In this document: positions 11,426 to 21,771 of the stretch, one piece after another | Numbering within the stretch: the first letter of the stretch is position 1 | How the letters are laid out: every line of letters begins with the position of its first letter | Program-made: the position numbers and the translations under genes | Notes under the pieces: generated by a model | Told to the model about the DNA's origin: nothing | The model's input: only the letters and a program-made list of their open reading frames with translations | Databases searched by the model: none | Assembly (NCBI GenBank): GCA_033297075.1 | Contig: MU858048.1 | Coordinates: forward strand, 1 to 64,000 | DNA length: 64,000 nucleotides | Reading direction: 5' to 3' | Origin: Rhypophila decipiens | Taxonomy: Eukaryota > Ascomycota > Sordariomycetes > Sordariales > Naviculisporaceae

Positions 11426-13916
11426 GGTCTTGGACTGCAGTATAGTTTTTGGGATTTGCCCCTTTTCCGGAGCACTATCCTCTATACTACTGTTGCTTTC
11501 ATTTTCCCAGTTTCTATTTTGGGGTTTGGCAAGACTTTTGACAGGTGTCAAGCAGCGAATCGCGAGCATTTCCTGGGAGACGACAGACAATATCTCGGCT
11601 ACTAGTGCTACAGTAGTATGTTATGTACCTGGCGTATTTTGGTATTGTATTTGATATGCATTTGGGCAATGGATGAGCAGATGAGTTCGTATGGACAGAT
11701 GTGGCTTGAGAGGAAAGCAAGGAACAAGCAGCGATTGACAGGACGGTGCAGTCCGTCGTTGCCCAACAGGGCAAGAGATGGACATCTTGTTCGTCACAAC
11801 ACCAGCGACATATAGTACACTCAGCTTGACAGGACACACAAGGACAGAATAACAGAGTTCTAGGCCATGATGTACATGATGGTGACGCCAAACTTTTTGA
11901 ATACTGGGTCGAGATTTGAGGCTGTGCTTTTCTATCAGCGTGGGGTACCAGATGTGGCGGAACGAAAGCGAACGGGAATCTGTGAGCCCGTACGAGTTCA
12001 GTGTGCCGGCCGGCAACAGTGCACAGTTGAGAGGGAAAATGTCGGTGATCATCACTGCAAGTTCATGTACGGCATACGTCGTATGCTATTAACAGAACAG
12101 CAGTTGAGTACTTGAGGCTGAAATTTTCGTTGTGTGGCGAACTCTCCATATTTACCGTTGTTGGTGGGATTTGGTTCGATGGTACGGGAATCTGATATTT
12201 ATTTCCCGATGTTGTATTGTTCCCGGTACTGGTATTCATCCGATGTGTATACCGTATTTGGCATTTAACAACAATGAAGTGTTAGTTTGTTTACATTTAC
12301 ATTTGTTTTCACAGTCTTTTGAACGATACTTTGACATCGGTGAACCTGCACCTAGAAAGACCCGAGAGAAAACAAACGGCCAAGATCCCCCATCCCATTG
12401 AAACGGGTTGAACGGCAGAGCGGCAAAAAGCGAAGGTGGAGACAACAAGTGGAGGATGACGAACTAGGGGGGACCCTTGGAACATCAATTTCCGAAACAG
12501 GCACGAGGGATGGTGTGGAGCCTCGTCAGCACCGCCACTTGTTTCATCTGTGCGTCCTGCCAAGTACCGTTAGATGTGGCTCAACCTTGGTTTTTGCAGC
12601 AAAACATTTGGCAACCTCTGAGATGTCATTGGTCGGGTTGAGGCTGCAAGGTTGGTGATGATTTGCCGGTGCCACGATATCCGGCCACCTGGGGGGAAAA
12701 ACTGAACAAGGGGGATGGGTACGTAACGTTTTTTTTATCGGCCCGCGTGGATGTGTGTATTGAATGTGTTCAATGGTAAAAGTGACTCCGTAATTTCGTT
12801 ATTTGGATGGCGCCGCGCCGTGGCTAGCACCGTGGTTCAGTCGTCTGTGACTGAACCCTGAGGCTGGAGGAAATGCTCCTAACGAAATTATCTCGTTGCT
12901 TTTTGGTATTTTTTTGCGAGAGCCGCGCAGGTGGTACGGATTACCGTTGAGATAATTATATGGGATATTTGATGCGGATATGCTCATAAACGTCGTTTAA
13001 ACACCTCCTGCCGAGTTGAACACAGAGGCTCCGCAGGCGCTGGTCTCCCCGGCTCAGAAATATTCTGGGGTACCTGCATGTAGGGTTCTTCTGGCCTTCA
13101 TGTTTGTTGTTCACTTCTCTGGTACATACATATGGTTCCCCCAATCCTGTAATTTACTCCGTACTGCTTTGTATGTTACCCTGCGAAGCGACGACAAAAC
13201 AGTTTACAAGATCGGGTCCTATACCGAAGCCTCATATACCCAAGACAAGATATCACTTCAAAGCATGAAGACGCGTGTGTGAGCGAGATGAGGGGACGAA
13301 CAACAGCACAGGTGAATGATGACCAGCTGATGCGGGTGTATTAAGCACACTGTACACATCTGCCCACCTTCCTCTCTGCGCTGGTAGAAGACCGATTCCA
13401 CAAGATCCGACTACCCGTTTCTGGATGAGTGACGAATTTTTGGCGTGCTTGCTGGCGCTGCTCCTGGCTTGAAGGGGTAATTCCGTAGATGGTTTGGTAT
13501 CAAAACGGACTTTTCGCCTTTGCCTGATGACAGACAGCCCTACCCTCCATTTTAAAAATCATGTCATGCTAAAAGACTATAATAAAATGAAACCCTCTAG
13601 AATATCGGGTTCCCCCTCCCATCTGTTTCCTCTCATACAACATATGCTCAGTCGTTTCCTTCATGATATTCTGGTTCCGTTCCTCCCTCTATACTAATTG
13701 TACCCACAATCGTTTCACAGTCGTTTATACCCCTTTCTCAATTTCCCATATTTTTTTCTGATAATTGTTTGATTGTATTGTTTAATCGACTCGTTCCCCT
13801 TGGTCCTCACCATCGATATCTCGGCTCGAATGCGCCCAGATGCAGACACAACTGCAGCAATAACTCGCGTCGACCGAAATAGCTACTAGGCAAAAGCGCA
13901 CGCACATAGCGTGGCA
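11426..13916. other. Gene-free interval, 2.5 kb
   Basis: Between HID1 and the EHN-fold gene I find only short frames with no recognisable domain and no continuous spliced model. The left end is presumably the HID1 3' UTR and the right end the promoter and 5' UTR of the next gene. No repeat, tRNA or other RNA gene stands out. Confidence 0.5.
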
Positions 13917-16338
13917 ATGGCAGACCCAGGGACAGGGACAGGAACAGGAACTGCGTTGACGGCTGGGGTTGACGAGGCCGTCAAACCGTACAAAATTCAT
14001 GTAAGTCGTCATATCCGTCCTATTTACCCCAAAGACGGTGCAGCGGTTGGGGGATACAGATGCAGATCATGGCCTGTTCCGGCTGTGTAAGTGCATCGTG
14101 GGAAATATTCCGAGTAGCTAACCAAAGTCCAACAATGCTTCATTGCAACAATGACAGATACCTAATAAATATCTCGAACAAGTCAAGAGGAAGTTGGAGC
14201 TCACCCGTCTGCCTCATGAAGGCTCGGAGCCAAAGTCGAATGACTGGTGGGAGCCGAAGCCCATTGTTGAGCCGCTTATTGACTTTTGGTAAGCATCATT
14301 CTTTCTGATGTTTAATTACCTTACTTGGAGAAGATAGACTAACGTCAACACGGCATAAAGGCTGGACAAATACAACTGGAAAGATCAAGAGAAGGTTCTC
14401 AACGACACGCTCTCTCAGTATCGCACTTCCATAAACCTCCCACCTCTCACCACGCCTCTTAGACTGCACTTCATCCACGTTCGCTCGTCCCACGAGCAGG
14501 CAGTTCCACTGCTACTAATACCACCATTCCCCTTCACGAACCTTTCTTTTGGCCATCTGGTAAAGCCACTCACAGAGCCAGAAGACGCGGTCAACAACCA
14601 GCCCTTCCACCTCGTCATCCCATCCCTACCCGGTCTAGGATTCAGCGATGCCTTGCCCAACAATCTGGCTCCCATACCAGCCACGGCCGAGGTATTCAAC
14701 TCGCTCATGGCTAGACTCGGCTACCAAAAGTACTTGGCCTCGGGTGCCACGCCAGGCCACCTCTCGCCCGCCGAAATCGACTGGAAACTGATCAACTGCC
14801 TGGCCACCAAATACTCCTCATCTTGCATAGGCGCACACTTCATTTCTCCACCATTATCACCACCCACGTTCAATGATAACCCAATGGAGTATATGAAATG
14901 GACGATTGCCGAGTTCTTTCATGCCGAGATCCTGGGGTACACTGTCGAAGATTTTCAGGCTCTAGACCGTATCCATCGCCGACCGGGTGCGAGATCCAAT
15001 CCCTCTCATTCGTCCGGGACAGGAGGTCATGGTGGCAATGACCATGACAGGCTACGCGACTCAAACGAGCCAAACACGCTTGCCTATGCCCTTTGCGATT
15101 CCCCGACCGGGATGCTCGCGTTTGTTTTGAAGGCTTTGAGGAAAATGGGTCCCAACGAGAACTCGACTTTTGCTCAGGAGCAGCTCATCACCTTGACGAA
15201 TCTTGCTTGGCTGCCAGGGCCAGAATATGCTATGCGGTTTTGGGCACATTGTGCGACACACGACGAAGCGCAGTACACAAATGAGGGCAAGGGTACTAGA
15301 AAGATGGCTGTCACGAGACCGAAAGTTGCTATTACCGTGTTTACCGGCGCCGAGGATTGGACAACTACTATGATGACGAGTTCAGGAGCTGGAGACGTCG
15401 ATGTTGAAGCCGGGGCTGCCGAGGCTGGAAAGGTGGAAGAGAAAGAAGCAGAAAAGGAGAAAGGGGCAACCAAATCGGCTTTGGCGAGTGGTGGTATCCT
15501 TCTTGCATCAGTCACAGAGCAGCCTGGCGGAATACGGCTCACGGGACCGGGCAGCGCAATCGAGATGGCGTCCCTGACACCCAGAAGTGACAAACTTACG
15601 AGAAGAGCACCAGCAGAGCGGTATACTTGTCCCGCCTGGGCAAACGGGCGATATAACGTCATCCACACCCAGCGAGCGAGCGGAAAAGGGGGCGGACTCC
15701 TAGCCTTTGAACGACCAGATATTATCATCGGTGGCATCAGAGGCTTAGCGAAGAGCGTCCTATCCTCATCAGGCGAACCCTTTAAAGCAGACCCAGGACC
15801 CGCTCTCACGGAAACGGGGTCTGAAGGAGGAGGAGAGGGAGTAGCGCCCCTCGAATCAGTCGTCGTCGTACCGAGCAGTGCTACTACCGCTGCACCCACG
15901 AAAACGACAGCAACACCAATACCAACAACGATACCAGCAGCCGTTCCTTTCGCAACAACAACCACACCAGCGTCCATCCCAACCTTTGGCGAGAAACTCC
16001 CCACCCTCGACGAGGAAAGCCTCGGCGGCCCCTCACCACCAGCAATCGACAAAGGCAAGGGCAAAGAAAAAGAAATCGATTTCTCACCCTCACCGGTCCC
16101 ACTTCGACCGGCTGCCTCACCACCACCATCCCAAGCGACTTCGATACCCGGGATGGGTCTTCTTTCCCCCCCAAGTTTACCACGGGATCATTCTTTCGGT
16201 TCTGGTTCAAGCCCGGATACCTTGGTCGAGGGTGGAAAGAAGTCACCTATGCCGTCACCTGGTGATAACGCCACGCTGGTATCGGGAACACCTTCCCCTT
16301 CTCCGGCGAGATCGCCCGCCGGCACTACCCCCAGTTGA
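13917..16338 (+). CDS. Epoxide-hydrolase-fold protein with degenerate active site
   Basis: An alpha/beta-hydrolase with an epoxide-hydrolase N-terminal (EHN) segment. Exons 13917-14000, 14158-14288 and 14361-16338 give 730 residues. The EHN part reads YKIH then IPNKYLEQVKRKLELTRLP and SNDWWEPKPIVEPLIDFWL; the core has HLVIPSLPGLGFSDALP. Catalytic motifs of active relatives are not kept: the oxyanion HGxP is PPFP (about residues 126-129), the nucleophile GGDWG is SGATPG (about 199-204), and the GGHF histidine region is GKGGGLLAFERPD (about 513-525). From about residue 540 the tail is a Thr/Pro/Ser-rich linker. The last ~80 codons are doubtful because another frame looks more protein-like. The 157-nt first intron could hide a 27-nt exon. 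Probably a pseudoenzyme; function unknown. Confidence 0.78.
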
Positions 16339-17004
16339 AAGACGTGGTATCGGCCTCAGCGTCGGGAGGAGAAGATTGATGAGATACTGTACCGAACTTT
16401 GCCCTACCCACAATAGACATGAGGAGGCGGAATGAGGATAATGACTGACCCGCACGACTGATTAATTTTCCGTACATACTTACACTTCATGTTGCACTTT
16501 ACTTTTTCAACCTTTTACACATTTTCATACGACCTTGTTCGGTTTTCTGGACACAATGTCTGAATGGTGTCGAGAGATGCATCATTCCTTCTCTTCCCTT
16601 CTTTACAACCCTTTTTTTTGGTTCCATTCTATATTGATACCACACTTCCGTAACGATCTTTGGCCTAAAACTTTGGCCCTTTTTCGTTTCTGTTTATTCG
16701 TTTGTCCTTCAGATACCATATATAGCTCTTACCTTAGCAACGATTCAGATTCTAAACACGACCGGATAAAAAACTACATACATAGCACAAGTAAATCTCA
16801 TTACCCCATCTTCTTCAACCAGAACCAGATGGGAGACACTCATTCTCGTAATCAACTCCCAAGACACTCACCCACCCTTCCAGTCCACTACAAACCCAGA
16901 TAAGAGAAGAGGATTAAAAAAATTCAAGGTCTTTTGCCTTCTTAATAGCCTAGTTAGACTCTCTTCTTAGAACAACCCTTTTTTTTTCCAAAGAAAAAGT
17001 AACC
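16339..17004. other. 3' flank of the EHN-fold gene
   Basis: T/C-rich sequence with homopolymer runs (for example a T-run near 16980-16987). No supported gene. It leads into the SINE-like repeat. Confidence 0.45.
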
Positions 17005-17266
17005 AAAAAAAAAAAAAAAAGTCACGTTCGACTCCCTCTTTTACCTCCCGTTCCCAACCCGTTTCGAAGGCATGACCTCTCGAAACGCTAGATACTATTC
17101 GGAATTTTCCCTTTCATCCGCCCGCCCAGTTCTAGTGGCCAAGAGCGCTCACCCCAACTGAGCCATCCAAGCCTGTTTGTCAAGATTGGATTTCTAGAGG
17201 GTCATCACGATGGGTTGGGAGACGTCCAGATTAAGGGACTTATATACCTCTGATCTGATCTTTGGA
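17005..17266 (-). repeat. SINE-like / Pol III-type repeat, copy 1
   Basis: One of two related sequences in the window (the other is 58158-58387). On the minus strand it holds an A-box matching TRGCNNAGYNGG exactly (TGGCTCAGTTGG, within 17152-17165), a B-box-like CTTCGAAAC (17061-17069, one mismatch at the first G), and a 16-base T-run (A-run 17005-17020 on plus) where Pol III would stop. A TATA-like ATATAAGTCCC lies upstream (about 17235-17246). Near-identical blocks shared with copy 2 include CGCTAGATACTATTCGGA and CAGTTCTAGTGGCCAAG. No full tRNA cloverleaf could be folded. It sits between convergent genes. Either a tRNA-derived SINE or a small Pol III RNA family. Confidence 0.65.
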
Positions 17267-17488
17267 CTTTGGCAGGCCCAAGGTAGAATACCACCCGACC
17301 GTGTTTAAACAGGTTATATGATTCAAGCCCCAAACATAAAGGACGTTGCGTAGTAGAATGAAAAAGATATATTTACATTGATAGTCATGGTATCGATTAT
17401 AAAACTAACAGCAGCTCTGCTTTGCTTCTCTAGTTCTCCCTTTTTCCCTTTCCCTTTCCCATCTCACTTTCTCACCAAAAAAAGAACC

Positions 17489-18534
17489 TCAAGCCCCAAA
17501 CGACTGCCCCAAAAAGGAATTACTCGACGCCCGTCGTCCCCTCTCATACAGCCACTTGTTATTCAGACTAACGCTCGACCTCTTCCCCGTAGCAGGCGTG
17601 GGCGTCCCCGGCCCGAGGCTCTCACCAGGTCCATACAAACTAGTCGACGTGCTGCTCGCACCGAGCAGCCCCCCGGCCGCCGTCGACGTACTCGCACCAC
17701 CAAAAGAAGAAGCTCCCAAGCCCGTTGATGTACTAAACGACGATGTAGACTGTCCAAAAGAAGAAGCTCCCAAGCCCGTGGATGTACCAAACGACGACGA
17801 TGTAGACTGCCCAAATGAAGACCGTCTCTGCCCCCCCTGCCCGACTACCTTGTGGAACAGCGGGCTTGACGCAGACGCAGCTGGCGAGTAAGGACTGTTG
17901 CTGCTTCTCTGGCCGCCGCCTTGTCCAGAGGCGGATGGGGAGCTCATATGGCTCCTTAGACTAGCCGGGCTTCCGCCGATCGAGGGGGTGCGTGTGTATC
18001 GCGGGGGCGTGCTGATTGCTGAGCCTGGGGTTACGGGGTTTGAGCTCGGTGGAAGGCCGAGGAGTTTGCGCTGCGAAGGCGTTAAGGGAATGTCGGAGAG
18101 GTCGTCTGATGGTCGGATCAGGGGAAGCAGCGCCACGCCAATGTTAAAGAGCGGGAAGACGAAGAGAAGCGTGAATAGCCAGCTGTTGTATTCTTTTAGA
18201 CCTAGGCTTGCTCTGGGATATTGTTAGACTTTTTTTTTTTTTGGATTGCTGCTTGCTTTGAGGGTGGGATGGAGAAAAAAACGTACAATATTGTTGTCCA
18301 GATGGGAAGAATTGCGCGCCGTAGTACTGCTATTACACCCAGGGCACCGATGTTGTAGACTATTTGGCGGATGTTCTTCTCGTTAAAGGTTGTCTTGCTT
18401 TGCCGACGCGTGATCTCTGCCAGACGAGGGTGCTTCCAGTTGCCGGGGCTTTCTCGAACCGGCGGCGGTGTTTGTTTGACTGGGGTCGCTAAGGACCTGG
18501 CCTGTCCTGACGGGGCTAGCGATGTTGACGACAT
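17489..18534 (-). CDS. POM34: Nuclear pore membrane protein Pom34-like
   Basis: Pom34-type integral membrane nucleoporin, part of the pore membrane ring. Exons complement(18287-18534, 17489-18212) with a 74-nt intron give 323 residues. The N-terminus is soluble ([20 protein letters not shown] is the conserved block, about residues 32-51), followed by two membrane segments: about residues 55-85 ([13 protein letters not shown]..) and about 92-118 ([22 protein letters not shown]). Next comes the conserved [20 protein letters not shown]. Splicing ILASLG across the intron makes the second span continuous. The C-tail is Ser/Gly/Thr-rich with repeated SSFGQSTSS / GLGASSFG units and five FG dipeptides, unusual for Pom34. 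The start is the first ATG before the conserved block. Divergent from the AMP-binding-like gene. Confidence 0.85.
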
Positions 18535-19144
18535 GACGACTGGCAAAGTCTTTGGTGTTGTGGGTTCTCGTGTCAAGGCTTTGTGACGAAGTTAAGTTTT
18601 CTCGACCAAAGGGGATACCAAAGGTAAAGAATTAATTGCTGCTGTTCCTGTTTATCGGTTAGTAAATCGTTCCGGCCGCAGCCGTGGAGTCGCCGTCGCA
18701 GGGCGCTCTCTAATCCTTTCGTCGTTCTGTCGATGATTGCAGAAGTTTATTATGCGGGCGGAGGGATCGCAAAATCAACACAAATGCACCGGCTCCCCAG
18801 GCGACGGTGACGAACGGTTAGCGCGGTTTGCTATTACCGTATCCACGTAAGGTACTCCCTAGTGTACAGATACGGTATCCCTCCGAAGGGTCTTCAGGTC
18901 CGTGCCCAAGCTGCCAACGCACCCCACTCCCAACTGCTTATTTAGGTCAGCACCCGTAGAGGGGCGGGCCGGGTGGCTGGGCGGGAACCAGGCTCGCTGA
19001 CGGCATTCAGGTCCCCGGACTTTACTTTCACCCCCCTCCACCTGCCCCGGGGTCAACACTAGTCTGCCCATAACCACGCGAACCGATCTACGGGTACAAC
19101 AGCACTATTCCATATTCCCAGCTTCGGAGCTGGTTGTCGCCAAA
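18535..19144. other. Divergent promoter region POM34 / AMP-binding-like gene
   Basis: A 610-bp interval between outward-reading genes, GC-rich in the right half. No coding frame of substance. Confidence 0.5.
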
Positions 19145-20912
19145 ATGGGCTTCTTCGACAACCTAATGCTGAGCATTGACGAGAGCGTAACCGGACTTTT
19201 CGGACAGTGGAATGTCTACACTAGCGTTATCGTGACCCTCTTCGCCGGTCTCGTAACATACCAAGTTGCCACCCGGCGCGATCCCGATACCCATCCCTTC
19301 TTGCTTGCTCGCCAGGCCCAAGCTTCCCCGGTTCGCAATGAAGGCGAATCCGCAATCTTTCGATCGCAGGGCGCTCCCCATGGCATGCCCCTGAACGCCG
19401 GCTTAAATGTCAAGGATCCCGGAGCGTCCAAATGGGCCAGGGGCCGTGATGGAGACCTCCGCGACATCTGGAGGCAGGCCGTCGCCGGAGTGCAGGAGGA
19501 CGGCCCTACCAAGGGGGCAACCGGCCGCATTCTCACCGTCTTGGGCACCGAGCATGTCGTAGACAATGCTCTCGACGACATCACGCGTCAGATCAACTTG
19601 ATCGGCCAGCACATTTCGGACCAGGGCGGAAACCGAGTAGCTATCTACCTGCCCAACTCGGTCGAGCTGATTGCCACACTCTTTGCTTGCGCCTTCTACA
19701 ACATGACGGCCATCATCTTGCCATTTGACCAAACCGACGACGCCGTCATCTCCATGCTGCGCCGCTCTGCCGCCGACACCGTCATCACCGCTCCCGGCTC
19801 GTTCCCCTTTGATATCGTGGTTAAGAACTACCCCTCCCTGCGCCAGTTGGTCTGGGTGGTCGACGAGGGAAGCAAGCACATGGACTGGAACGAGGTGCCC
19901 CAGGGCACTGGCGGCAGCGTCAACGTCTCCACATGGCAGGAAATTGTCACCGAGAACCCCGTCGATGCCGGCAAGGAGCTGCCCCCGTTGGAGGGCCAAA
20001 AGGAGCCTCGGGATGTTACCATCTTCTGGCAGTCCAAACCAGGCATTCAGGAAGAGATGGTTCGCTTCACCGCCGCAAACCTAGTGTCGGCCGTTGCGGC
20101 GCTCATCTTCTCCGTCCCCACCTCGCAGAGAATCGGCCCATCGGACCTCTTCCTCCCTGCCGATTCACTCGCAAACACCCACACACTTTGCCTGACCCTC
20201 GCCGCTCTGTACTCGAATGCCTCTGTAGCTTTCAACTCGGTAGCTGCCGGAGCGCACGACCTCGCCGTCGCCACCCGCGGCATCGCACCCACCATTCTCG
20301 TCGCCACCCCTGAGGCGCTCCTCAAGACCCACCAAGAGACAAGCGGAGCTCTCAAATCAGTCATTGCCCGGAACCTCCACTGGCTACAGACCCGGACTCT
20401 GACACAACAAGGCGTCATGCCCGCCGCCTCGCTGGTCACGAGCTGGTACGACCGTCTTCGCCCCTCTATCGGCGCTAAACCAGGCAAGCTCCGTATTATC
20501 TTCACCGCGGAGCGCGTCGGGGCAGGAACGCCCCGGCTATCATCTTCACAGATTTCCGACCTGCGCATCTACACCGGTGCCCGCATCATGTACGCTCTAA
20601 CCGCCGCCAAGGTTGCCGGCGCCGCTGCGCAGACTGGGTTCTACGATTACAGGGTGTTTGACGATGAGTGCTCGCATTTTGGTCCGCCGTTGACGAGCAC
20701 CGAGATTTTGCTCCGTGATACGGCTGAGCACAAGACAACCGATGAGTTGAGTAAAGGAGAGGTGAGCTTTTTGCCCATACCATGCATCCTGAGGGCAACT
20801 GACTAACGCTTTAACCCAGATCATCGTACGAGGACCCTGTGTAGCTGGGTCCGAAGTTGCTCTCGGTGTAGTCGGTGTCATCCGAGACGACAACACCTTG
20901 GCATATGTTTGA
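19145..20912 (+). CDS. AMP-binding-like membrane protein, catalytic motifs missing
   Basis: Resembles the N-terminal domain of ANL adenylate-forming enzymes (acyl-CoA synthetase type). Exons 19145-20761 and 20820-20912 give 569 residues. A membrane span at about residues 24-41 (YTSVIVTLFAGLVTYQVA) follows a short N-terminus, suggesting ER or mitochondrial membrane anchoring. Fold landmarks include RVAIYLPNSVELIATLFACAF and GPPLTSTEILLRD then GEIIVRGPCVAG. However, the Thr/Ser/Gly-rich ATP P-loop is replaced by FWQSKPGIQEE (about residues 293-303), the YGxTE-type motif reads YALTAAKVAG, and the protein ends at LAYV without the C-terminal swinging domain. I recall fungal relatives with the same ending, so it is probably full length rather than broken. 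Likely non-catalytic; function unknown. Confidence 0.75.
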
Positions 20913-21771
20913 TTTGTTGACTGGGATTGATTATGTTATATATTACATCTGAAGATCTTCAGATTGGGCACTCACATGATTTTTAGACGGCACGAAAGAC
21001 ACAAAAAGGCCTCGTTTATGATTTTCCGACGGAATACTTGCGACGACCAGATGTTATATACCTACCTGCTTGAACCATCAAATAGCGTTTTACCAGACGT
21101 GCTGAATTCTAGATAAATATTGCGACAAAAAAGTAAATGAAACAGACAATTGCGTTGTCTTTTAACTAGAGCCAAAAATAAAAAAAGGGACAAAAACAAA
21201 ACATACAACACCGGGGATTCCCCAGTGGTCACCCACCTGAGTACTAGTTCGGCCGTCAGCTGGCTTATCTATGGGAGAGCGGACGGGATCCCGAGTTTTC
21301 CAGCGCGTATGGTCGTATGTGGTAATAGTGCGTCGACTAATGGTATTTCAAGGAAGGCTTGTTGGAAAAGCGGAACTTGGTTATAGAATGAATGTGTTGT
21401 GTGTAGCTTTCAATGTCAACGCCGGCGTAGGCCTTATACTTGTACTTCTATGTGACATGTATTTAGTGCTTCGTATATAAATCGCGAGTGTACGGATATC
21501 TGTTGTGAAATGGGCCTACGTTGCTGAACTTCATCCCTAATTTTTTCGATCCAGTGGATGTTATTTTTATGTTTTGATAAAAACTTGTTCGGATATCCTA
21601 GACAACTGAACCTCCATACAAAGAACTGAAAAATAAATGTCGGGACAGAAAAAGCAATGCCTTGCGCCCAGCGCCATGATATCCCGTTTCCCATGACAAC
21701 AAATGACCCCTTTCCCTGATGAATTATGTTACGTCCATATAAAAAGGTTTAAACTACAACAGCCATGTAGA
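20913..21771. other. Convergent intergenic region, AMP-binding-like / MCM5
   Basis: About 860 bp between two converging genes, expected to hold both 3' UTRs. No supported gene or repeat. Confidence 0.5.

Noticed and set aside
14415..14708. Minus-strand 97-residue frame
   Set aside because: Antisense to the third exon of the EHN-fold gene.
17041..17180. tRNA gene on the minus strand
   Set aside because: A-box and B-box-like motifs exist, but acceptor and anticodon stems do not pair, so it is called a SINE-like/Pol III repeat instead.
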